From: Lachnospiraceae bacterium UBA1753
GTDB taxonomy: Bacteria; Bacillota; Clostridia; Lachnospirales; Lachnospiraceae
NCBI GenBank assembly: GCA_002317595.1
Contig: DCHL01000134.1
Coordinates: 2,738 to 11,383, forward strand
Length of the DNA stretch: 8,646 bases
Direction: 5' to 3'
The notes beneath the pieces are model-generated. The model was not told the DNA's origin and ran no database searches. It saw only the letters and a program-made list of their open reading frames with translations. A program made the position numbers and the translations under genes. Numbering within the stretch: the first letter of the stretch is position 1; the number at the start of each line of letters is the position of its first letter. Shown one piece after another: positions 1-5,838 of the stretch.

Positions 1-357
1 GATAAGCTGCTGAAAAAATATCCGTACGAGGTATCTGGCGGACAGAAGCAGCGGGCGGCGGTTGCAAGAGCGCTGATCACTAATCCAAGCATAATTCTCG
101 CGGATGAACCGACGGGGGCTCTTGATTCAAAGTCATCGGATGAGCTTCTCCGCCTGTTTCAGGAGGTAAACCGCCAGGGACAGACTATTCTTATGGTAAC
201 GCATTCCACCAAGGCGGCAAGCAATGCATCACGAGTTCTTTTCATAAAGGATGGAATTGTGTATCACCAGATATACCGCGGTGATGCGACAGATCAGCAG
301 ATGTACACGAAAATCAGTGACACGCTGACACTTCTCGCACAGGGAGGTGAAAAATAA
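1..357 (+). CDS. ABC transporter ATP-binding protein, Bce/MacB-like, 3' end only (5' truncated by window)
   Basis: This is the C-terminal 118 residues of an ABC ATPase that powers the permease encoded immediately downstream. Visible in order are the ABC signature VSGGQKQR (residues 11-18 of the fragment), Walker B with catalytic glutamate IILADEP (31-37), the D-loop TGALDSKSS, and the switch histidine in MVTHS (65-69). The Walker A motif and Q-loop lie before the window. The SGGQKQR signature and ADEPTGALD wording are typical of the MacB/LolD/BceA subfamily, whose partners are FtsX-like permeases. The TAA stop shares its last base with the ATG of the permease gene, so the two are translationally coupled. 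Assignment to the Bce branch rests on the partner gene; the ATPase alone would not separate BceA from related export ATPases. Confidence 0.93.
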   Translation, partial: DKLLKKYPYEVSGGQKQRAAVARALITNPSIILADEPTGALDSKSSDELLRLFQEVNRQGQTILMVTHSTKAASNASRVLFIKDGIVYHQIYRGDATDQQMYTKISDTLTLLAQGGEK

Positions 358-2387
358 TGAGGGCATCTTTTTTTCCAAAGCTTGCAGCAGAGGGTATAAG
401 AAAGAACAGGCGGCTTTATGGTCCGTATCTGATTACCTGCGTTATGATGGTTGCCATCTACTATATCCTGAGTTTCCTTGCTTATTCGGGGATTATGGAT
501 GGAATGGCAGGAGGAGGAACAGCCACTGACATGATGCGGCTTGGAACCTACGTCGTGACGGTATTCAGTCTTATTTTCCTGTTCTATACGCAGTCCACGC
601 TAATCAAGGGCAGGAAAAAGGAGTTCGGTCTGCTGAGTGTGCTTGGAATGAACAAGCATAATCTGGGATGCATTATTTTTTATGAGACAGTAATGGTCTG
701 GGTGCTAGCACTGCTGGGAGGCCTTGCTGCGGGCATTGGTCTGTCCAAGTTTGCTGAGCTGGGATTCACCAGGCTGATTGCAGTGCCCACCAGATATTCC
801 TTCAGTATCTCAAAGAAGTCAGTGATTCTGACTGTGATTGTGTTTACTGTCATATTTTTTCTGATATATCTGAACTCTGCCCGTCAGATCAGGTTCTCAA
901 GTCCCATGGAACTGATTACGGCTGAGAAGGCGGGAGAGAAGCCGCCGAAATCAAACTGGTTCGTGGGAGTGCTCGGCCTTGTCTTTCTTGGGAGTGGATA
1001 TTATCTTGCCCTTAAAATCCAGCAGCCGCTGGCAGCACTGCTGTGGTTTTTCGGTGCGGCCATACTTGTAATCATCGGGACATATCTGATTCTCGTTGCT
1101 GGTTCAGTGCTGCTATGCCGAATCTTGCAGAAAAATGAGGGATATTACTACAGAGCAGACCATTTTGTTGCAGTGTCATCAATGGCATACAGAATGAAGA
1201 GAAACGGGGCAGGCCTTGCATCCATCTGCATTCTGCTCACTGGTATTCTGGTAATGCTGTCTTCGACATCGGCACTTTATACGGGGGCTGATGAATGTCT
1301 GAATTCACATTATCCGAGTGAGATAAACTCATTTGCATGTAAGTATGGTTACGATGAAGAGCTTGCCTCTCTCGGGGATAAGCTGGAAGAGAAGACGAGA
1401 AGTGTTGCCACGGCCTACGGAGTTAATCTGACAAACGAAAAAACCTTTTATGATTATTCCATCAGTGGTTATTTGGAGGACAGCAGACTGGATATAGTTC
1501 TGAATTCGAAGACAAACCTGGCTTTCATCAATTATGACAAGGTTGCACAGATCATGTTCATTGATGTGGACGATTATAACCGTGTGTTTGGCTATAATGA
1601 GGTGGTTGGTCCCGGCGAAGCCATTCTGGGAACTTCGAAAAAAATAGAAATCGGCAATGTTTTCACTGTCGGAGATGAAGAATTCAGGATTACGAAGAGA
1701 ATAGATGACAGGGTTGGCGAGATTGATCCGTCTGCCAGGGGTTCTGCTGCGCCGGGAATATTTATGATTGTGAAGGATGTCCACGAGGTTGCTTCGCACT
1801 ATACGCAGTACACTGACTATGATGGGGAACCAATGCTGGCCTGGTTCTGGAACAGCAGGTTTGACACTGGACTTGATGTGGAAGGGCAGATTGCAGTAGC
1901 ACAGGCCCTTGACCAGATGATGAAGGAAGAACTTGACAGGGTTTCTCTTGATAATGCGTACAGCGAGAGCCATGAGGCAGAGAGGGATGATTTTGTCAGT
2001 ACCTTTGGAGGCTTATTTTTTCTCGGAATACTTCTAAGCCTGATTTTCCTGGTCTCATGTGTGATTATCATATATTATAAACAGGTTTCGGAAGGATACG
2101 AGGACCAGGCAAGATTCGGTATTATGCAGAAAGTCGGCATGGCAAAAGAGGATATCAGCAGAAGCATCAACTCACAGATGCGCATTGTGTTCCTCATTCC
2201 AATTGTACTTGCGTGCGTCCATCTGCTTATGGTGCTGCCAATCGTGCATAAGATTCTGATGCTGTTTGGTCTTTTTGATATGGTACGCCTGCTGGTGTGC
2301 GCAGGGGTATGCGCCCTGCTCTGCGGTGTGTTTTACGCAGTGTGTTACAGGCTTACGTCGCAGGCGTACTATACTATTGTGTCATAG
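357..2387 (+). CDS. BceB-like ABC transporter permease (FtsX family)
   Basis: A 676-residue inner-membrane permease with the layout of BceB-type peptide-antibiotic transporters. Hydrophobic segments lie near residues 22-45, 61-83, 104-127, 155-173, 202-219, 225-254 and 286-308. A hydrophilic stretch of about 235 residues (roughly 310-545) follows, then segments near 550-575, 609-630 and 642-664. That gives about ten membrane spans with a large extracellular domain between spans 7 and 8, the part that recognises cell-wall-active peptides in this family. The length fits BceB (about 650). KGRKKEFGLLSVLGM (84-98) and the later QARFGIMQKVGM are the paired cytoplasmic coupling segments typical of FtsX-like domains. 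GGAGGT at 343-348 inside the ATPase gene is its ribosome binding site, and the start overlaps the ATPase stop as TAATG. Family members usually work with a BceRS-type two-component system; none is visible here, so it may lie upstream. The peptide substrate cannot be read from the sequence. Confidence 0.9.
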   Translation: MRASFFPKLAAEGIRKNRRLYGPYLITCVMMVAIYYILSFLAYSGIMDGMAGGGTATDMMRLGTYVVTVFSLIFLFYTQSTLIKGRKKEFGLLSVLGMNKHNLGCIIFYETVMVWVLALLGGLAAGIGLSKFAELGFTRLIAVPTRYSFSISKKSVILTVIVFTVIFFLIYLNSARQIRFSSPMELITAEKAGEKPPKSNWFVGVLGLVFLGSGYYLALKIQQPLAALLWFFGAAILVIIGTYLILVAGSVLLCRILQKNEGYYYRADHFVAVSSMAYRMKRNGAGLASICILLTGILVMLSSTSALYTGADECLNSHYPSEINSFACKYGYDEELASLGDKLEEKTRSVATAYGVNLTNEKTFYDYSISGYLEDSRLDIVLNSKTNLAFINYDKVAQIMFIDVDDYNRVFGYNEVVGPGEAILGTSKKIEIGNVFTVGDEEFRITKRIDDRVGEIDPSARGSAAPGIFMIVKDVHEVASHYTQYTDYDGEPMLAWFWNSRFDTGLDVEGQIAVAQALDQMMKEELDRVSLDNAYSESHEAERDDFVSTFGGLFFLGILLSLIFLVSCVIIIYYKQVSEGYEDQARFGIMQKVGMAKEDISRSINSQMRIVFLIPIVLACVHLLMVLPIVHKILMLFGLFDMVRLLVCAGVCALLCGVFYAVCYRLTSQAYYTIVS

Positions 2388-2423
2388 ATCTGCATGTGGA
2401 AGATGCTGTCGGATGTCTGATAT

Positions 2424-2429
2424 AGGAGA
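2424..2429 (+). promoter_or_regulatory. Ribosome binding site deciding the hydrolase start
   Basis: AGGAGA lies 7 nt before the ATG at 2437. Earlier in-frame ATGs at 2266 and 2413 lack a comparable site. The first would also force a long overlap with the permease gene and add a cysteine/arginine-rich stretch with no resemblance to the fold. Confidence 0.7.
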
Positions 2430-2436
2430 ACAGATA

Positions 2437-3147
2437 ATGAACAGAGAAGAATACTATTTGAACAACAGAAAATGCTTTTCATATCATACAGACACATCAA
2501 AATGTATCCTGATTCAGCCTGTGAATGACCATGAGATTGGGCTGCTGGACAGGCAGATAGACTTAATTGCTGAAAAAATAAGTCAGAAAGGAAAAGAATG
2601 TCCTTTTACTTTCGTGGCTTTTGAGATAAAGGACTGGAACAGGGAGCTGTCACCCTGGGATGCGCCGGGGGTGTTTGGTAGTGACGGGTTCGGCCATGGG
2701 GCGGATGACACATTGACATTTGTTGAAGGAAGGCTGATTCCTTATATCAGGGAGAAGTGTTCCCTTGCTGAAGATATCCCCGTGATACTCGGAGGATATT
2801 CGCTTGCCGGACTTTTTTCACTCTGGTGTATGCACCAGACGGATATTTTTTCTGCAATATCTGCCGTCTCGCCGTCTGTGTGGTTTCCTGGCTGGATGGA
2901 ATACACAGAGAAACGAGCAGCGAAGGCGGAATATGTGTATCTAAGTCTTGGTGACAAGGAGCCTAGGACCAGAAATGCGGTAATGTCATCTGTTGGCGAA
3001 TGCATCTGTCGCCAACATGAGTTGCTTTCTGAAAATGAGTCAGTTAAGGACTGTATTTTTGAGTGGAATGAGGGCAATCATTTTCGGGAATCGGAGGTGA
3101 GATGCGCGAAGGGATTTGCCTGGTGTCTGAAAAAAATATTCAAATAA
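2437..3147 (+). CDS. Alpha/beta-hydrolase fold protein, putative esterase-like
   Basis: A 236-residue predicted cytoplasmic protein with no signal peptide. The nucleophile elbow is GGYSLAG (119-125, Ser122), preceded by the strand DIPVIL. A plausible acid is Asp173 in YLSLGDKE and a plausible base is His215 in NEGNHF, in the order and spacing expected of a Ser-Asp-His hydrolase. SAVSPSVWFPGW (142-153) after the elbow resembles the putative-esterase (esterase D-like) group, which includes acyl and siderophore-ester hydrolases. The oxyanion-side region around residues 60-90 (FVAFEIKDWNRELSPW) is also like that group. The substrate is unknown. The gene starts 49 bp after the permease stop with no terminator between, so co-transcription with the transporter is likely. 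Whether it contributes to peptide resistance is open. Confidence 0.8.
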   Translation: MNREEYYLNNRKCFSYHTDTSKCILIQPVNDHEIGLLDRQIDLIAEKISQKGKECPFTFVAFEIKDWNRELSPWDAPGVFGSDGFGHGADDTLTFVEGRLIPYIREKCSLAEDIPVILGGYSLAGLFSLWCMHQTDIFSAISAVSPSVWFPGWMEYTEKRAAKAEYVYLSLGDKEPRTRNAVMSSVGECICRQHELLSENESVKDCIFEWNEGNHFRESEVRCAKGFAWCLKKIFK

Positions 3148-3188
3148 TGCCGCTTATATAGTGTTTTATGCATTTCATCGCTCATCTA

Positions 3189-3217
3189 TGGAAACCGTGA
3201 ACTTCATGTTGTATAAA
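3189..3217 (+). promoter_or_regulatory. Weak candidate promoter before the flavoprotein pair
   Basis: TATAAA (3212-3217) is preceded at 17 bp by TGGAAA (3189-3194), a 4/6 match to the -35 consensus. It sits in the 100-bp gap after the hydrolase gene, the only sizeable gap in this gene run. No terminator is visible in the gap, so read-through from upstream is equally possible. Confidence 0.3.
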
Positions 3218-3247
3218 TCATATTGTCATTAGGAAAGGAGTGAGAAT

Positions 3248-3751
3248 ATGGTCCTATTGTTAGATACAACAGAAGAGAAGATAGGAAGTGAAGTCCTCAG
3301 GGAGTGTGGACTTAACAAAAAAGAAGAGGTTGAACTAATAGATACGACAGAAATGAACATCTCAAATTGCAACGGCTGTAATTTCTGCTGGCTTAAGACT
3401 CCTGGTGAGTGCACACTCAAGGATGATTACGAGCCGATTCTAAAAAAAATAAGCAGTGCTGACCAGGTGTGGCTTATATCAGACACAAAATTTGGTTTCA
3501 TTTCATATAAGGCGAAAAATATTGTCGACAGAATATCGCCAATCATCACGACGTTTCTCCACTATAATAATAAGAAGGCGCGGCACATCATGAGATATGA
3601 CAGGACACCTGACCTCGGAGTAATCTATTCAGGCGAGGGCAATGATGAATTTCTGAATAGATGGTGTGACCGACTGGCCTCTGATCTTGGAAGCAGTTCC
3701 AGGGGAGCCTATGGAAGGGAAAAGATTAAGGAGGCGGTATCATGCATGTAG
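3248..3751 (+). CDS. Flavodoxin-fold protein with Isf-like cysteine motif
   Basis: A 167-residue protein related to NADPH-dependent FMN reductases and iron-sulfur flavoproteins. NCNGCNFCWLKTPGEC (40-55) places cysteines at 41, 44, 47 and 55, a C-x2-C-x2-C-x7-C pattern. It is followed by LKDDYEPILKKISSADQVWLIS, the usual helix and strand of this family. The pattern fits the compact 4Fe-4S motif of Isf proteins, although many family members keep a similar segment without a proven cluster. The N-terminus has a first strand (VLLLD) but not the Gly-Ser-Pro-Arg-type phosphate loop; TTEEKIGSE takes its place. An in-frame TAG at 3230 excludes a longer start. AAGGAG at 3235-3240 gives 7-nt spacing to the ATG. 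The gene overlaps the next one by 10 bp, so the two products may work as a pair. FMN binding by this protein alone is uncertain. Confidence 0.75.
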   Translation: MVLLLDTTEEKIGSEVLRECGLNKKEEVELIDTTEMNISNCNGCNFCWLKTPGECTLKDDYEPILKKISSADQVWLISDTKFGFISYKAKNIVDRISPIITTFLHYNNKKARHIMRYDRTPDLGVIYSGEGNDEFLNRWCDRLASDLGSSSRGAYGREKIKEAVSCM

Positions 3752-4470
3752 TAGTAATCAATGCCAGCCCAAGGGTTCGCAAATACAGTAATACCGATAA
3801 GATAATGATTTCTTTCTGCAGGGGACTTATTAGAAGAGGTGCGAGCTTTGAGAAGCACGCCATTTCAGAGAGAAAATACTGGGGAGTCATAAGACAGGCT
3901 TTTCTTGATAATGATGAGATTGTGTTTGCCGTTCCGCTTTATGCTGAAGCCGTTCCCGGATTAATGCTTGAATTCCTGGAGACCTTGCCCAAGAAGGATA
4001 ACAGGACCAGAGTTTCATTTATATTGCAGGGCGGATTTGCAGAGGGATGCCGATTGCGATGTGGTGAAGAACTGCTGAGAGATCTTACAAAGTATCTTGG
4101 GGTCAGTTACGGTGGATGCCTGGTTAAGGGTGATAATTTCAGTATACGTCTTCGTGAAGGAGAATGCCTTGACCGCATCATAAAACCATATGAAAAAATG
4201 GGTGAATTGTTTGCAAATGGAGATGGCTTCAGGTTTAACCAGGCAAAAAAATTTACTGGACCTGAGATTTACAGTACCCCTGTCAGGATTGCCACAGACG
4301 TTGTCTTTAAGACCGTAGCAAAAAGGACAATGATTAAGATGGCCGAAGCTGCATTTGGCTGTACTACACCACTGGATTATAAGCCTTGGGCCCAGAATAG
4401 TTATGAATTAGATAGTGCTATTTCGCAGAATGAACAGTTTTTTACCCTGAAGAAAAAATATAACATGTAG
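3742..4470 (+). CDS. NAD(P)H-dependent FMN reductase-like flavodoxin-fold protein
   Basis: A 242-residue protein whose N-terminus MHVVVINASPRVRKYSNT is a classic first strand plus FMN phosphate-binding loop. VFAVPLYAEAVPGLMLEFLE (61-80) is the family's active-site segment, in which the loop after the third strand usually reads P.Y....P. Residues beyond about 180 form a C-terminal extension without a motif I recognise. The expected role is cytoplasmic two-electron reduction of flavin or a quinone-like substrate using NAD(P)H. The ribosome binding site AAGGAGG (3728-3734) lies 7 nt before the ATG inside the preceding gene, and the 10-bp overlap implies coupled translation. This protein has the phosphate loop its partner lacks, while the partner has the cysteine cluster it lacks, which suggests a heteromeric or electron-relay pair (inference). 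Confidence 0.75.
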   Translation: MHVVVINASPRVRKYSNTDKIMISFCRGLIRRGASFEKHAISERKYWGVIRQAFLDNDEIVFAVPLYAEAVPGLMLEFLETLPKKDNRTRVSFILQGGFAEGCRLRCGEELLRDLTKYLGVSYGGCLVKGDNFSIRLREGECLDRIIKPYEKMGELFANGDGFRFNQAKKFTGPEIYSTPVRIATDVVFKTVAKRTMIKMAEAAFGCTTPLDYKPWAQNSYELDSAISQNEQFFTLKKKYNM

Positions 4471-4546
4471 ATGTACAGAAAAGCAGTTACGGATACTTTA
4501 GAAAGAGAAAAATAGCGCTTGAATAGAGAAATAAGGAGGAATTGAT

Positions 4547-4762
4547 ATGATTACATTATTTACAATTATGTTGATAGCTGTTGTGTTTGAACTGATTGTG
4601 TTTGCAGTAAAGGCTGCATGGGGAATCACAAAAATTGTTTTTACCGTACTGTTTTTCCCGCTGATTCTTGTTGGGCTTGTTGCAGCAGGTCTCTTATACC
4701 TGGCACTGCCGATACTGATTGTTGTAGGAATCATTACATTTATCGGAGGCCTGGTAGCATAG
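4547..4762 (+). CDS. Small hydrophobic membrane protein, function unknown
   Basis: A 71-residue protein made almost entirely of membrane-spanning sequence: one segment at about 2-22 and a long hydrophobic run from about 29 to 70 that can hold two spans around LLYLALP. The only clear charges are one Glu and two Lys, and the KAAWGITK segment (22-29) probably forms the short cytoplasmic loop. AAGGAGG at 4533-4539 with 7-nt spacing is a strong ribosome binding site and supports a real gene despite its size. It lies 76 bp after the reductase gene and just before the terminator, so it is the last gene of the run. I do not recognise a named family. Confidence 0.7.
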   Translation: MITLFTIMLIAVVFELIVFAVKAAWGITKIVFTVLFFPLILVGLVAAGLLYLALPILIVVGIITFIGGLVA

Positions 4763-4772
4763 CATACCAGGC
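4749..4772 (+). repeat. Inverted repeat spanning the stop codon of the small membrane protein gene
   Basis: GCCTGGTA (4749-4756) and TACCAGGC (4765-4772) are perfect 8-bp arms around an 8-nt loop that contains the TAG stop. No T-run follows, so it is not a standard intrinsic terminator. It could stabilise the mRNA 3' end. Confidence 0.6.
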
Positions 4773-4799
4773 ATGACAACCGAACAGAATGTGTACTTG

Positions 4800-4844
4800 G
4801 AAAGGCTACTGACTGGATCCAGTTTCGTAGCCTTTCTTATTTTT
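4800..4844 (+). terminator. Intrinsic terminator between convergent genes
   Basis: A perfect 10-bp stem, GAAAGGCTAC (4800-4809) with GTAGCCTTTC (4827-4836), is followed by TTATTTTT (4837-4844). The loop holds a 12-bp palindrome, ACTGGATCCAGT (4812-4823). The stem runs into the stop codon of the AraC gene on the opposite strand. In the + direction it ends the upstream gene run. In the - direction the sequence beyond the stem is not T-rich, so termination of the AraC transcript here would be weaker. Confidence 0.8.
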
Positions 4845-5666
4845 GCGCTTTTCCCTGTACTCAGAGGGGGCCTGGCCTACAATCTTGCGGAATGCCTTTG
4901 AGAAGGTAAAGGTATCGGTATAACCTACCAGACAGGCAATATACTGGATGGTCTCATTGGATTCAGCCAGCAGCTCCTTGGCTTTCTTAATCCTGTAATT
5001 GATAAGGTACTGCTGTGGGGTATAGCCAGTGGCTTCTTTGAACAGTCTTGTTAGGTAGCTTCTGTTAAGTCCGCACACAAATGCAATATCTTCCACTGAA
5101 ATATCCTCGGAGTATTTTACCTGTATGTATCGGATGACCTTTTTTACATACTGGAGCTTGGGGTCTGATACCGCATCCTCTGGGACGGTATGTCTTGTGA
5201 CAAGATAATTAAAAAACTCGTATACTTTTCCAAGGCAGTAGCATTCCTCATCCAGGTGATCATATATATCTATGATTGTCTGATATATCTCATCGCATCT
5301 GCTGTTGGGGCGAAAAATAGGGCTGGATTCAGTCAGTTCAACCTGACGAAATAGCTCGCGGGCTCTGGGGCCGTCGACATGGATCCATGCGTAGTGCCAT
5401 GGATCCTTTGCATCAGCCTCATAGTATGCCATGCAGTTCTTAGGAATCAGGAAGCCTTCATGGGCATGAATTTCGTGTCGAATACCATTCAGTATAAGGT
5501 GTCCCTTTCCGGAAATCACATAGTGGAAAATTGATTCTGTTCTGATGAGTGGGCCATAGGAATAGCAGGGTTCGCACTGGTAAGAGCCAACCTCAAAGAG
5601 ATAGAAGTCGTTGGAACTGTTGTAATCTATGAAGGCGCATCTGTCTGCTCCATTAATTTCTCTCAT
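4806..5666 (-). CDS. AraC-family transcriptional regulator, probable alpha-galactoside activator
   Basis: A 286-residue two-domain regulator. Residues about 20-100 form the cupin-like sugar-sensing domain, with strand-rich HYVISGKGHLILNGIRHEIHAHEGFLIPKN and WHYAWIHVDG. Residues about 170-273 are the AraC/XylS DNA-binding domain with two helix-turn-helix units, EDISVEDIAFVCGLNRSYLT (187-206) and ETIQYIACLVGY (238-249). FSKAFRKIVGQAPSEYR (255-271) is the family's closing signature. The start ATG at 5666 is preceded on its strand by AGGAGA. The gene diverges from the alpha-galactosidase gene, the arrangement of MsmR/RafR-type regulators of raffinose and melibiose genes. It is therefore expected to bind an alpha-galactoside or derived sugar and activate the genes on the other side of the control region. 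The effector is inferred from context only. Confidence 0.9.
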   Translation of the reverse strand: MREINGADRCAFIDYNSSNDFYLFEVGSYQCEPCYSYGPLIRTESIFHYVISGKGHLILNGIRHEIHAHEGFLIPKNCMAYYEADAKDPWHYAWIHVDGPRARELFRQVELTESSPIFRPNSRCDEIYQTIIDIYDHLDEECYCLGKVYEFFNYLVTRHTVPEDAVSDPKLQYVKKVIRYIQVKYSEDISVEDIAFVCGLNRSYLTRLFKEATGYTPQQYLINYRIKKAKELLAESNETIQYIACLVGYTDTFTFSKAFRKIVGQAPSEYREKRKNKKGYETGSSQ

Positions 5667-5696
5667 ATTTTTCTCCTAATCATTTTCACAAATCAG

Positions 5697-5740
5697 TATG
5701 TCACATAATGACATATCAATATATCATTGGACCATGCCTT
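5697..5740 (+). promoter_or_regulatory. Candidate AraC-regulator operator upstream of aga (copy A)
   Basis: TATGTCA (5697-5703) and TGACATA (5709-5715) are perfect inverted arms with a 5-nt spacer. ATATCAAT/ATATCATT in tandem (5713-5728) and ACCATGCC (5731-5738) follow. The same ordered elements recur without gaps upstream of the binding-protein gene (copy B, from 8037): positions 5700-5718 match 17 of 19, and 5731-5738 match 7 of 8. The element lies just upstream of the aga -10 and reaches the -35 position, as expected for an AraC-type activator. Its location between the divergent genes also allows autoregulation. Confidence 0.55.
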
Positions 5741-5761
5741 GAACGTTGATATAGATATATT
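5733..5761 (+). promoter_or_regulatory. Candidate activator-dependent promoter of aga
   Basis: TATATT (5756-5761) is a -10-like hexamer. The position 17 bp upstream holds CATGCC, a very poor -35, which fits dependence on an activator bound over that site. The choice is favoured because a -10-like hexamer lies at the identical distance from the shared operator in the downstream promoter. An alternative is TTGAAC (5739-5744) with TATATA (5761-5766) at 16 bp. Confidence 0.45.
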
Positions 5762-5820
5762 ATATAAACTACCTCTAATTCTTTCTACTACTAAAATTGA
5801 TTTCAAGTGGAGAATAAATA

Positions 5821-5838
5821 ATGAATATCATTATTCAT
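5821..5838 (+). repeat. AT-rich hairpin at the aga start codon
   Basis: ATGAATA (5821-5827) and TATTCAT (5832-5838) are perfect 7-bp arms with a 4-nt loop, and the start codon lies inside the 5' arm. The stem is AU-rich and therefore weak, but together with the modest ribosome binding site it could affect initiation. Confidence 0.45.

Noticed and set aside
347..529. 60-codon + frame overlapping the permease start
   Set aside because: It is out of frame with the permease over its whole length. The TAATG coupling and GGAGGT spacing both fit the ATG at 357.
1329..1973. 214-codon open frame on the - strand inside the permease gene
   Set aside because: It lies wholly antisense to a well-supported membrane protein gene, shows no recognisable domain and has no convincing ribosome binding site. 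It is most likely a frame shadow.
2266..2436. N-terminal extension of the hydrolase from an earlier in-frame ATG
   Set aside because: It overlaps the permease gene by more than 120 bp, reads as Cys/Arg-rich sequence unlike the fold, and lacks a ribosome binding site. The ATG at 2437 has AGGAGA at 7 nt.
3189..3194. A catabolite-repression (cre) site in the intergenic regions, including the TGGAAAC sequences near 3189 and 8057
   Set aside because: Neither has the central CG and symmetric arms of the CcpA consensus, so no cre site is claimed.
4498..4779. 93-codon - strand open frame opposite the small membrane protein
   Set aside because: The + strand frame has a strong ribosome binding site and a coherent hydrophobic pattern; the - strand frame has neither.
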